From a bacterium OM1 bin76 (lineage in GTDB: Bacteria; Actinomycetota; Acidimicrobiia; Spongiisociales; ZC4RG35), in contig MPNA01000005.1 of the NCBI GenBank assembly GCA_002238785.1, forward strand, positions 91,925-155,924: DNA of 64,000 nucleotides, in the 5' to 3' direction. Both the position numbers and the translations under genes were made by a program. How positions within the stretch are numbered: position 1 is the first letter of the stretch; the number at the start of each line of letters is the position of its first letter. The notes below the pieces were generated by a model, which saw nothing but the letters and a program-made list of their open reading frames with translations, had not been told where the DNA came from and did not search any database. Of this stretch, positions 14,591 through 23,093 are shown in pieces.

Positions 14591-17182
14591 TCAGCGCCTT
14601 CGTCCCAGAGGGTGGTGTTTGTTGAAAGGCAACCGGGTACGCCAGACCCCATCGACTTGGTGGAGAGCCGCCGCAACTGCTCCGGCGGTCGGCACCAAAC
14701 CGATCTCCCCCACCCCTTTGATCCCGTACGGCGAGTCGGGCTGGGGGACCTCCACCAGGATGACCTCCACTTCCGGCATGTCCTTGGGGCGGATGATCCC
14801 CAGGCTTCGCAGCGTCATGTTGGTGGGCCTGCTCTCGGAGTCACAAGGGAAGTCCTCGGTCAGGGCATATCCCAATCCCATGTGAACCGAACCCTCGATC
14901 TGCCCCTCGCACAGCACCGGATTGACGGCCTTGCCCACGTCGTGAGCGGCCACCACTCTCTCCACTCTCCCGGTCTTCGGATCGGCGATCACCAACTGGC
15001 TGGCGTAGCCGAAAGCAGAGTGGATGACCGGATTCTCCAATCCCTCCTTCAGGCTGTTGGTCCAGTCCACCAGCCACACGCCGTGATAGTCCACCCCCGG
15101 CTCACAGCCACCCTCCAGCGCCTTCCGGCAGGCGTCGGCGACAGAACCCGCCACCATCAGGGTGCCTCTTGATCCGGTGGTTTGACCCGCCCCCAGTTCG
15201 CGGGATGTGTCCACTATCACCTCTATCCGGTCCGGGTCGATACCCAGTTCCTCCACCGCCACCTGCAGGGCCACGGTGTGCACACCCTGGCCCATCTCCG
15301 TCCAGCAGTGCCGTACCTCCACCGTCCCGTCGTGCCGGAAACGCACCACCGACCGGGAAACCTCCCGGAAACCGTTGCCCAAACCGGAGTTCTTCAACCC
15401 CAGCCCCACCCCAACGGCCTTTCCTTCCTCGATGGCGCGTTCGTAATGAGGCTTTACCGCCTCCAGGCACCGACGGGCTCCTCGCGATCCCTCGTCCATA
15501 ATCTGTCCCGGGCCCCACACCGAACCGGGCTCCACCACATTGCGAGCCCGCACCTCCCAACCGCTGATCCCCACCTTCTCTGCCAAGCGGTCCATGATCC
15601 CCTCCATGGCAAACTGGGCCTGGTTGGCCCCGAACCCCCGGAAGGCGCCACACACCGAGTTGTTGGTGCGCACCGCGGCGGCCTGCACGTCGATGGCGCC
15701 CATAACGTACGGACCGCTGGCATGGCCGGCCGCCCGTTCCAAGACCTTCATCCCCACCGAGGCGTACGGCCCAGAGTCTCCCAGCATCCGCGCCTTCAAA
15801 GCGGTGAGCCTGCCCTCGGCGTCGCAGCCTGCCCACAACTCGATGCGAATGGGATGCCGTTTGGGATGGATGTGCAAAGACTGCTCCCGGGTGAGCGTGC
15901 ACTTCACAGACCTTCCCAGCAGATGAGCGGCCAAAGCGGTCTGAGCCTGGTTGGCCATATCCTCCTTGCCCCCGAAGGCGCCGCCGTTGGACACCAACTC
16001 CACCGTGACGCGGGACGGATCCATCCCCAGAACCGAGGCGATCTGGTTGCGATCGTCCCACACTCCCTGGCCACCCGAATAGACATGGAGGTCACCGTTG
16101 GGGAAGGGAACCGCCACGGTCGACTCCGGCTCCAAGAATGCGTGCTCCACCCGCTGGGTGTGGAAAACCTGGTGAACGGTGTAGGCCGATTCGGCCAGGG
16201 ACTTCTCCACATCTCCACGTTGGTAGGTCGAGACAGACAGCAAGTTCCCGTCAAGCCCCCAAACCGCGTCCTCGGAGGCCAAGGCCTGCTCGGGATCGCT
16301 GATCGGAGTGAGGACCCGGTACTCAACGTGGATGAGATCGGCCGCCTCGCGGGCGGTCTGGACATCGGACGCCACCACCATCGCCAGGACATCTCCCGAA
16401 TACGAAGTACGGCCGCCCACCGGGATGAAAACCGGCCAATCCTTGTGGATCAGACCCACCCGAAGCTCCCCGGGGACATCGGCGGCGGTGATCACCTTCA
16501 CCACTCCCGGATAGGCTGCAGCGGCATCGGTGTTGATGGCCAACACATCGGCTCGGGAGTGATCGGTGAGCCGCAGCGCGGCATGCAGCATCATGGGCGA
16601 AACCAGATCGTCGATGTAGGGACGGTCGCCCAGCGCCAACTCCTGCGCCTCGTACTTGGCGCCGTTCTTGCCCACCCCGCCCGGGCGGGCCACCGTGGGA
16701 ATCGGCTCTCCCGACGCCAACAACTCGATGGCCTCCACGATCTTGGTGTAACCGGTGCACCGGCAAAGATGAGCGCCCAGCCGACCGTTGATGGTCTTCC
16801 GGTTCAAAGCCGGGCCCTTCTGATCGATGAGCGCCTTGGCGCGGATCACGATCCCGGGAGTGCAGAAACCGCACTGCAGGGCGCCGGTGGCCGCGAACCC
16901 CCGGGCCATACGGTCCCTTTCCACAGGGTCCAGTCCCTCCACTGTGACAACTTCACTACTTTTCGCCCGCGCCAGGGGCACCTGGCAACTGACCACCGCT
17001 TTTCCGTTGATCAGCACCGTGCAACATCCGCATTGCCCGGAGGGAGCGCACCCATCCTTGGGTGAGATGATCCCCAACTCCTCTCGCAGCGCAGCCAGCA
17101 GATGGGGGTGGTCGGCCCTCACCGACACCTCCTCTCCGTTCACACGGAAAGAAACGGTGGGGCGGGTTTCCATCAAGGTCAT
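14591..17182 (-). CDS. Selenium-dependent-type xanthine dehydrogenase, [2Fe-2S] and molybdopterin domains fused
   Basis: This 863-residue protein joins two normally separate subunits. Residues 1-160 bind two [2Fe-2S] clusters: C45, C51, C54 and C66, then C104, C107, C140 and C142 (LQCGFCTPG, LCRCTGY). Residues about 170-863 are the molybdopterin domain, with GGAFGGKEDMANQ, CGAFRGFGANQAQF and the end AYGxKGVGEIGLVP-like stretch SPYGIKGVGEIGLVPTAGAV. The fused layout and C-terminal motifs match the selenium-dependent molybdenum hydroxylases that oxidise xanthine or other purines. No FAD subunit is encoded nearby, so electrons probably go to the Fe-S protein YgfK. The start is 3 bases after the stop of the N-carbamoyl hydrolase gene. 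Selenium loading genes are not in the window. Confidence 0.88.
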   Translation of the reverse strand: MTLMETRPTVSFRVNGEEVSVRADHPHLLAALREELGIISPKDGCAPSGQCGCCTVLINGKAVVSCQVPLARAKSSEVVTVEGLDPVERDRMARGFAATGALQCGFCTPGIVIRAKALIDQKGPALNRKTINGRLGAHLCRCTGYTKIVEAIELLASGEPIPTVARPGGVGKNGAKYEAQELALGDRPYIDDLVSPMMLHAALRLTDHSRADVLAINTDAAAAYPGVVKVITAADVPGELRVGLIHKDWPVFIPVGGRTSYSGDVLAMVVASDVQTAREAADLIHVEYRVLTPISDPEQALASEDAVWGLDGNLLSVSTYQRGDVEKSLAESAYTVHQVFHTQRVEHAFLEPESTVAVPFPNGDLHVYSGGQGVWDDRNQIASVLGMDPSRVTVELVSNGGAFGGKEDMANQAQTALAAHLLGRSVKCTLTREQSLHIHPKRHPIRIELWAGCDAEGRLTALKARMLGDSGPYASVGMKVLERAAGHASGPYVMGAIDVQAAAVRTNNSVCGAFRGFGANQAQFAMEGIMDRLAEKVGISGWEVRARNVVEPGSVWGPGQIMDEGSRGARRCLEAVKPHYERAIEEGKAVGVGLGLKNSGLGNGFREVSRSVVRFRHDGTVEVRHCWTEMGQGVHTVALQVAVEELGIDPDRIEVIVDTSRELGAGQTTGSRGTLMVAGSVADACRKALEGGCEPGVDYHGVWLVDWTNSLKEGLENPVIHSAFGYASQLVIADPKTGRVERVVAAHDVGKAVNPVLCEGQIEGSVHMGLGYALTEDFPCDSESRPTNMTLRSLGIIRPKDMPEVEVILVEVPQPDSPYGIKGVGEIGLVPTAGAVAAALHQVDGVWRTRLPFNKHHPLGRRR

Positions 17183-17185
17183 GGT

Positions 17186-18133
17186 CTACTCTGGTTCGGG
17201 CGGGAGGATAGCGCCCCTGGTCTCGCTGATAATCCGGTAATGCTCCGGCACTCGGTACAGGTCGAAATTGAAGACGTTTTCTTTGTAGAAGCGGCAGAAG
17301 TCCAAGTCGATCCGGGCTACCGCCAATTCGTCGCCGTCGGTGATGGTTTGGCAAACGATCTGACCGGAGGGGGCGACTATGACGCTTTGGGCTATGTTCT
17401 CCACCCCTTCCTCTGTCCCGGCCTTGGCGACGCCCACCACCCAGCATCCGTTCTGGTAGGCCCCGGCCTGCATGACCACATGATTGTGGAAGTTCTGCAG
17501 CGCGTTCTGCTGGGGATCGGCAGCGTAGAAATAGGGGGTGTTGTATCCGATGAGGATCAATTCGGCGCCCTGCAACCCCATCACCCGGTAGGTCTCCGAC
17601 CACCGGCGATCATTGCAGATAGCCATGCCCACGATGCCCCCGAACGCCCTCCACACCCCGAACCCGCCAGGACCAGACTCGAAGTAATACCTCTCAAGAT
17701 GCTGGAAGGGTCGCCACTCCTGGTTGTCTGCATGCCCGGGGATGTGGATCTTGCGGAATCTGGCAACCTGCGAACCGTCCCTCTCCACCAGAATCTGGGT
17801 GTTGTACCGGTGAGTCACACCCTCGTCGTCGGTCAGCACCTCCGCATAGCCCAAGCAGAATCCGATTCCCAAACGGGCCGCCTCGTCAAACAGGGGCTGA
17901 GTGGCCTCCGATGGCATCTCCTCTTCGAAGAAGGAGAGCATTTCCTCTTCGTCTTCGATGTGCCAGCGAGGGAAGAAGGTGGTGAGCGCCAACTCCGGAT
18001 AGACCAGCAACTCCACTTTCCGTTCAGCGGCCTCGTGGAGGAGTTCCATCATCCGCTTCACAACCTCTCCCCGGGTGGCATGGCGCGCCGTCGGACCCAT
18101 CTGGGCCATACCCACGTCTAAGTTGCGACTCAT
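17186..18133 (-). CDS. N-carbamoyl-D-amino acid hydrolase (nitrilase superfamily)
   Basis: The 315-residue protein follows the Agrobacterium D-carbamoylase closely: PELALTTFFPRWH, RKIHIPGH, RPFQHLERYYFE, AICNDRRWSETYRVMGLQGAE, MQAGAYQNGCWV and the ending FNFDLYRVPEHYRII. The catalytic triad is E47, K128 and C173. The enzyme hydrolyses N-carbamoyl amino acids to the amino acid, CO2 and ammonia, the step after hydantoinase or ureide formation. It is the first gene of the minus-strand operon, directly behind a near-consensus promoter. No Shine-Dalgarno is visible and the predicted leader is very short, so it may be leaderless. Confidence 0.92.
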   Translation of the reverse strand: MSRNLDVGMAQMGPTARHATRGEVVKRMMELLHEAAERKVELLVYPELALTTFFPRWHIEDEEEMLSFFEEEMPSEATQPLFDEAARLGIGFCLGYAEVLTDDEGVTHRYNTQILVERDGSQVARFRKIHIPGHADNQEWRPFQHLERYYFESGPGGFGVWRAFGGIVGMAICNDRRWSETYRVMGLQGAELILIGYNTPYFYAADPQQNALQNFHNHVVMQAGAYQNGCWVVGVAKAGTEEGVENIAQSVIVAPSGQIVCQTITDGDELAVARIDLDFCRFYKENVFNFDLYRVPEHYRIISETRGAILPPEPE

Positions 18134-18141
18134 GAATAGTT

Positions 18142-18171
18142 AATGTACCATTGCTTTTTACAATTTGTCAA
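18142..18171 (-). promoter_or_regulatory. Sigma-70-type promoter of the minus-strand purine operon
   Basis: On the minus strand a perfect TTGACA (plus-strand 18166-18171) is followed after 18 bases by TACATT (18142-18147). The ATG of the N-carbamoyl hydrolase begins 8 bases beyond, so the transcript would have almost no leader. Confidence 0.6.
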
Positions 18172-18173
18172 AT
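18163..18173. promoter_or_regulatory. Palindrome ATTTGTCAAAT over the -35 box (candidate operator)
   Basis: A perfect 5-bp inverted repeat with one central base overlaps the -35 element of the minus-strand operon and lies just before the divergent regulator gene. This is the classical position for an autoregulated repressor site. Confidence 0.5.
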
Positions 18174-18203
18174 GGCCAAAAGGGAAAAACAACAGCACCT
18201 CTT

Positions 18204-18818
18204 ATGACTATTGGTAGCCCGCTTTCGGAAGAAACTTGCCGGCTGGAATTCTTGATTGAACCGTTCACTGAGGGAAGTCCCGGACCGCATGTACTCAGTT
18301 CCCTGGATGTGCTGCGCCGCGCCGGGCTGGAATTTGTGTTGGGACCCTTCGGAAACATAGTGGAAGGCAGTCCGGAGACTCTCAGGTCGGTGCTGCCCAA
18401 GATCATGCAGTCCGCTTTCGAGAACGGCGCCACCCGCATCCTGCTCAACCTCACGCTGACGGGCGCCGACCAATCGGTTGCCCCCGGCCGTCGGCAGGAG
18501 ACAGCACCCGCAGACCATGACGAGGCCCCGGGTCTGGTCTCGGGGGTGGACCACCCGATGACTTGGACGGATGCGTTCATCGATCCGACCCGTCGGGAGG
18601 ACCTACACGGCGCCGTGGACAGGATTATCAACGCGGTGGAAAGCCAGATGGGTGGAGCCCTGGGGGAGTTGCCCAGAGAGAAGAAACAGGCAGCAGTGAG
18701 AATCCTGGACGAGCAGGGTGTTTTCCTGATCAGGAAGTCGGTTGAAACGGTTGCCGAGGCAATGGGAGTGAGCAGAATTACCATCTACAACTATCTCAAT
18801 GCAATCCGCGGCGACTAG
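18204..18818 (+). CDS. Two-domain regulator: thiamine-binding-like (YkoF/MTH1187) sensor plus YheO-type HTH
   Basis: Residues about 5-115 resemble the thiamine-binding / MTH1187 fold (LEFLIEPFTEGSPGPHV, AGLEFVLGPFGNIVEGS, VLPKIMQSAFENGATRILLNLTL). The C-terminus carries a helix-turn-helix of the YheO type (KKQAAVRILDEQGVFLIRKSVETVAEAMGVSRITIYNYLNAIR). The fusion suggests a transcription factor that senses a thiamine- or pyrimidine-like ligand and controls both divergent operons. I chose the ATG at 18204; a TTG at 18165 gives 13 more residues but overlaps the palindrome. The 75 bases to the permease gene contain no clear terminator, so it may be co-transcribed with the transporter. Confidence 0.7.
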   Translation: MTIGSPLSEETCRLEFLIEPFTEGSPGPHVLSSLDVLRRAGLEFVLGPFGNIVEGSPETLRSVLPKIMQSAFENGATRILLNLTLTGADQSVAPGRRQETAPADHDEAPGLVSGVDHPMTWTDAFIDPTRREDLHGAVDRIINAVESQMGGALGELPREKKQAAVRILDEQGVFLIRKSVETVAEAMGVSRITIYNYLNAIRGD

Positions 18819-18893
18819 GTCTGATATGGAGACAATTGCTTTGTTGCCGGTGTTCCCAGAAGGCGAATCTCTGATGTCGGAGAGTGACCCGGC

Positions 18894-20075
18894 ATGACCT
18901 CCAGAGGTCCTTCGGAAGCAGGTCCCCGACTCCGCACCCAACTGCTCTCCTACAGCGTGCCGGCCCTGGCGGTGCTGGGCGCTTTCGCAATCGGTGCGGT
19001 GATGCTGGCAATGCTGGGGGCCAACCCGTTCACCGGGTTCTGGGCGATGGCCAAGGGTGCTTTCGGAAGTGGAGGCGCCCTGGTGGAGACCGCTCTCAAG
19101 TCCACTCCCCTCCTGCTGGTGGGTGTGGGCATCACCATCGCGTTCCGCGCCAGTGTGATCAACATCGGGGGGGAGGGCCAGATGGTGTCCGGTGCTTTGG
19201 CCTCCACCATCGTCGCACTGGGGATGACCGATGTCCCCGCCGCGATTGCGCTACCCCTGGCGCTCGGAGCAGGAGTGGTGGGAGGAGCGATCTGGGGCGC
19301 CATCCCCGGAGCCCTGAAGGCGTACTTCGGAGTGAACGAGATCCTCAGCACCATCATGCTCAATGTGGTGGCTGTTCAAGCGATGAACTGGCTGCTGAGG
19401 GCTCCGCTCATCGATCCCATGGAAATCGAACGCGGTACCCGGATTCCTCAAACCGCCAGATTGCCCGAAAGCACCGATCTGCCGCTCTTTGTGGAAGGCG
19501 GGCGTCTCCACATAGGACCGGTCATCGCGGTTTTGGTGGCGGTGCTGGTGTATGTGCTGTTGTGGCGAACCACTTCCGGATATCGCCTGCGAGCCGTCGG
19601 CCTGTCCGGCGACGCCGCCCGGTATGCGGGGATGTCGGTGGAGCGGAACGTGGTCTGGGCCCTGACCCTGAGTGGCGCCATGTCCGGACTGGCGGGTTCG
19701 ATCCTGGTGTTGGGTTCCGAAGGACACCGGATGGTGACGGACGGCAGCACCATCGGATTCACCGGCAGCGCCGGTTTCAATGGAATAGTGACTGCCCTGT
19801 TCGGAGGACTCCATCCACTGTGGACGATTCCCTCCTCCTTCCTGTTCGGAGGCTTGCTGGTGGGCGCCATCGCGCTGCAGCGGGCTGCCCAGGTCCCGAC
19901 TGCACTGGTACTGGCGCTCAACGGACTGGTGGTGCTGTTCGTGGTCAGCCTTGATCGATACCGCCGCCAGGTGAGAGAGCGTGAGGACCGGCGTATCTCG
20001 GCGATAGCCACCTCCTCGACCGAAGATGACGAATCCCCAAAGCCCCTTTCCCGGGAGGATGACGACGATGGCTGA
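18894..20075 (+). CDS. Nucleoside-type ABC transporter permease 1
   Basis: The 393-residue protein has about ten transmembrane helices and the BPD_transp_2 signature (VINIGGEGQMVSGALAST, GVNEILSTIMLNVVAVQAMNWLL, GLAGSILVLGSEGH...GSAGFNGIVTALFG). It belongs to the group that pairs with BMP lipoproteins (NupP / YufP / RnsC type) and imports nucleosides or related bases. The C-terminal tail is highly charged and acidic. It overlaps the next permease gene by 8 bases. With the second permease, lipoprotein and ATPase it forms a complete importer, divergent from the purine-oxidation operon. Confidence 0.88.
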   Translation: MTSRGPSEAGPRLRTQLLSYSVPALAVLGAFAIGAVMLAMLGANPFTGFWAMAKGAFGSGGALVETALKSTPLLLVGVGITIAFRASVINIGGEGQMVSGALASTIVALGMTDVPAAIALPLALGAGVVGGAIWGAIPGALKAYFGVNEILSTIMLNVVAVQAMNWLLRAPLIDPMEIERGTRIPQTARLPESTDLPLFVEGGRLHIGPVIAVLVAVLVYVLLWRTTSGYRLRAVGLSGDAARYAGMSVERNVVWALTLSGAMSGLAGSILVLGSEGHRMVTDGSTIGFTGSAGFNGIVTALFGGLHPLWTIPSSFLFGGLLVGAIALQRAAQVPTALVLALNGLVVLFVVSLDRYRRQVREREDRRISAIATSSTEDDESPKPLSREDDDDG

Positions 20076-21000
20076 CATATTTTCCGGCGTGGTGATCGTC
20101 GCCACCCTGTCTTCGGGTATCCGTTTGGCGGTCCCACTCTTGCTGGCATCCCTGGGAGAGGCGTTCGGACAGCGCAGCGGAGTGCTCAACCTGGGAGTGG
20201 ACGGCATCATGCTGTTGGGAGCGTTCGGCGGCTACTACACCACCCTGAAGACTCAGAGTCCCTGGGTGGGGTTGGCGGTGGGGTTGGCGATCGGGCTGTT
20301 CCTGGGACTCCTCTCCTCGGTGGTCAGCGTCTCGCTGCTGGCCGAGCAGGGCATCAGCGGCATCGGCGTCTACCTGTTCGGGCTGGGCATGAGTGACCTG
20401 CTGTTCCAAAGACTGGTGGGGACTCCCCTGCCGGTTCCGTCCTTCCAGAAGGCCCCGATTCCCCTGCTTTCGGACATCCCGGTGGTGGGGGACCTGATCT
20501 TCAATCACAGCATCCCTATCTACCTGGCTTTCCTGGCCATTCCGGTATGCACCTACATCATCAACCGCACCCGCTTCGGGATGAACATCCGGGCAGTGGG
20601 AGAGAACCCCGAAGCCGCCGATTCCCAGGGCATCAGCGTCACCAGGGTCCGCTACGCGGCGGTGACCATTGGCGGGGTTCTCGCCGGAGCGGCGGGAGCG
20701 GTGCTGGCCATCGGGCTGGGCATCTTCCAGCAAAACCTCACCAATGCGCAAGGCTTCATCGCCATCGCCCTGGTCTACTTCGGGGCATGGAGACCGATCG
20801 GAGTGATGGCCGGGTCGTTGGTCTATGGAATGGTCTCGGCAGTGGTGCTGCTGCTCAAGACCCGGGGGATAATCCCGCTCGGCGCCTCCGATCTGGCCGC
20901 CATGATTCCAGCGGTGATCACGGTTCTGGCCTTGGTGGTAGCTGCCCGCCGGTTCCGAGCCCCCACCGCCCTCACCAAGCCTTTCATCCGGGGGGGATAG
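20068..21000 (+). CDS. Nucleoside-type ABC transporter permease 2
   Basis: I start at the ATG at 20068 (MADIFSGVVIVATL), ten bases after GGAGG; an ATG at 20059 abuts the ribosome site and is less likely. The protein is about 310 residues with eight or so transmembrane helices and BPD_transp_2 landmarks (RSGVLNLGVDGIMLLGAFGGYY, ISGIGVYLFGLGMSDLLFQRL, FGMNIRAVGENPEAADSQGI, QGFIAIALVYFGAWRP). It is the partner of permease 1 and is translationally coupled to it. The family imports nucleosides such as guanosine or uridine. Confidence 0.88.
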   Translation: MADIFSGVVIVATLSSGIRLAVPLLLASLGEAFGQRSGVLNLGVDGIMLLGAFGGYYTTLKTQSPWVGLAVGLAIGLFLGLLSSVVSVSLLAEQGISGIGVYLFGLGMSDLLFQRLVGTPLPVPSFQKAPIPLLSDIPVVGDLIFNHSIPIYLAFLAIPVCTYIINRTRFGMNIRAVGENPEAADSQGISVTRVRYAAVTIGGVLAGAAGAVLAIGLGIFQQNLTNAQGFIAIALVYFGAWRPIGVMAGSLVYGMVSAVVLLLKTRGIIPLGASDLAAMIPAVITVLALVVAARRFRAPTALTKPFIRGG

Positions 21001-21057
21001 ATGGACTTTCACAACCGAGACAACGTACGAACCCAATCAAATCAAGGAGCAACACCA

Positions 21058-23058
21058 ATGCATATTTACAGGAAACCGGGCTTTGCCCGGCTTTTGGCTG
21101 TCTTGGCGGTCCTGGCTCTGGTAGCCACCGCATGCGGAGAAGACGCTGAGGAGACGCCGACCACCGCCGCGCCCGCTCCCGAAACCACCGCTGCCCCAGA
21201 GGCCACCACCGATGAGGAGATGCCGGAAGAGGAGATGGAAGAAGAGATGCCGATGGAGCCGCTGCGGATTGCGGTGGTCGCCCCGAGCGCCTCCAATGAC
21301 CTGGCCTTCACGCAGAGCATCGTGGACGCGGTGAACGTGATCGCCGCCGAGCATCCGGGCACCGACGTGGCCATCACCGACGGCACCTTCATAGTCGAGG
21401 ACGCCGCCGCGGCGATCCGCGGCTACGCCGAGGAAGGCTATGACCTAGTCATCGCCCACGGCTCCCAGTACGGTGGATCCCTGCAGGAGATCGCCGCGGA
21501 CTACCCCGACATCGCCTTTGCCTGGGGGACCGCTGCCGATACCTTCGGCCTGCCCAATGTCTCCGCCTACACCGCCGCCTCCGATGAGGGCGGTTACGTG
21601 ATGGGCGTTATGGCTGCCGCTCTGACCGACTCCAGTGTGATCGGCGTGGTCGGTCCCATCGAGGTGGGCGACGCCAAGCTGTACGTGGACGGATTCCACA
21701 ACGGGGCCATCGCCAACGGCGCCGGCACCGTCAACATCAACTACATCGGGTCGTTCAGTGACGTTGCCCTGGCCTCTGAAGCAGCCCAGGCTCATATCGC
21801 CTCCGGCGCCGATGTCCTGACCGGATCGGCCCAGATGGTGGTCGGCGCGGTGGGAGTCGCCCAGGGCGCCGGCGCTCTGTGGTTCGGCACCCAGGCCAAC
21901 CAGACCGCCCTGGCGCCCGACCTGGTGGTGGCGTCACAGGTGTACAAGTGGGAAGTCGTCCTGCGGGAGATCATCTCCGACCTGGCGTCCGGCCAGATGG
22001 GCGGAGAGGCCTACGAGATCGACCTGGCCAACGGGGGACTGGTGATCGAGTACAACGACGGCTTCGACCTGCCTGCCGACGTACGTGCCGCCGCCGACAA
22101 CACCGTCGCCGGAATCATCGCCGGCAGCATCAACACCATGGAAGCCATGATGACGCCGATGGAGCCGCTGCGCATTGCGGTGGTCGCCCCGAGCGCCTCC
22201 AATGACCTGGCCTTCACGCAGAGCATCGTGGACGCGGTGAACGTGATCGTCGCCGAGCATCCGGGCACCGAGGTGGCCATCACCGACGGCACCTTCATAG
22301 TCGAGGACGCCGCCGCGGCGATCCGCGGCTACGCCGAGGAAGGCTATGACCTGGTCATCGCCCACGGCTCCCAGTACGGTGGATCCCTGCAGGAGATCGC
22401 CGCGGACTACCCCGACATCGCCTTCGCCTGGGGGACCGCTGCCGATACCTTCGGCCTGCCCAATGTCTCCGCCTACACCGCCGCCTCCGATGAGGGTGGT
22501 TACGTGATGGGCGTGGCCGCCGCGTTGATGTCCCAGTCGGGAGTGATCGGCGTGGTCGGTCCCATCGAGGTGGGCGACGCCAAGCTGTACGTGGACGGAT
22601 TCCACAACGGAGCCGTTGCCACCCGTGGCGACGTGACCGTGAACATCAACTACATCGGCTCTTTCAGCGACGTGGCTCTGGCTTCTGAAGCAGCCCAGGC
22701 GCACGTCGCCTCCGGCGCCGACGTCTTGACCGGATCGGCCCAGATGGTGGTCGGCGCGGTGGGAGTCGCCCAGGCAAACGGCGTCTTCTGGTTCGGCACC
22801 CAGGCCAACCAGACCGCCTTGGCGCCCGACCTGGTGGTTGCCTCTCAGGTGTACAAGTGGGAAGTCGTGCTGCGACAGATCATCGCCGACATTTCCGCCG
22901 GTTCACTGGGCGGCAACGCGTATGAGATCAACCTCGGCAACGGCGGACTGGTCTTGGAGCCCAACCCGGCATTCGACATACCCGCAGCGATGATGGAGCA
23001 GATGGGCACCGTGATTCAGGGAATCGTCGAAGGCACTATCGACACCGGCGCCAACTAG
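21058..23058 (+). CDS. Tandem-duplicated BMP-family substrate-binding lipoprotein
   Basis: The start is the ATG at 21058 behind AAGGAG; the frame also opens at 21001 but without a ribosome site. A lipoprotein signal peptide (LLAVLAVLALVATAC) is followed by an acidic linker and then two nearly identical BMP-type periplasmic-binding domains: MEPLRIAVVAPSASNDLAFT from 21253 and again from 22159, spaced 302 codons apart. Family landmarks recur in both (IAHGSQYGGSLQEIAADYPD, VGPIEVGDAKLYVDGFHNGA, ASQVYKWEVVL). BMP proteins normally have one domain of about 330 residues, so this 666-residue double receptor is unusual. It supplies substrate to the flanking nucleoside-type permeases. Confidence 0.9.
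   Translation: MHIYRKPGFARLLAVLAVLALVATACGEDAEETPTTAAPAPETTAAPEATTDEEMPEEEMEEEMPMEPLRIAVVAPSASNDLAFTQSIVDAVNVIAAEHPGTDVAITDGTFIVEDAAAAIRGYAEEGYDLVIAHGSQYGGSLQEIAADYPDIAFAWGTAADTFGLPNVSAYTAASDEGGYVMGVMAAALTDSSVIGVVGPIEVGDAKLYVDGFHNGAIANGAGTVNINYIGSFSDVALASEAAQAHIASGADVLTGSAQMVVGAVGVAQGAGALWFGTQANQTALAPDLVVASQVYKWEVVLREIISDLASGQMGGEAYEIDLANGGLVIEYNDGFDLPADVRAAADNTVAGIIAGSINTMEAMMTPMEPLRIAVVAPSASNDLAFTQSIVDAVNVIVAEHPGTEVAITDGTFIVEDAAAAIRGYAEEGYDLVIAHGSQYGGSLQEIAADYPDIAFAWGTAADTFGLPNVSAYTAASDEGGYVMGVAAALMSQSGVIGVVGPIEVGDAKLYVDGFHNGAVATRGDVTVNINYIGSFSDVALASEAAQAHVASGADVLTGSAQMVVGAVGVAQANGVFWFGTQANQTALAPDLVVASQVYKWEVVLRQIIADISAGSLGGNAYEINLGNGGLVLEPNPAFDIPAAMMEQMGTVIQGIVEGTIDTGAN
21253..22158 (+). 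repeat. First unit of 906-bp internal tandem duplication
   Basis: Unit one of the duplicated BMP coding segment. It aligns base for base with 22159 onward over long identical runs, with differences clustered around 21610-21640, 21715-21735 and 21865-21885. Confidence 0.85.
22159..23030 (+). repeat. Second unit of the internal tandem duplication
   Basis: Unit two keeps near identity to unit one over most of its length but diverges in the last 150 bases, where it encodes FDIPAAMMEQMGTVIQGIVE instead of FDLPADVRAAADNTVAGIIAG. Confidence 0.8.
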
Positions 23059-23093
23059 CCCGATAAGAAAGGAACCAACAGGGTGATAGAACG

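Noticed and set aside
15182..17065. 627-codon plus-strand frame antisense to the xanthine dehydrogenase gene
   Set aside because: It is His/Gln/Arg-rich with no domain pattern, and the minus-strand frame has clear Fe-S and molybdopterin motifs.
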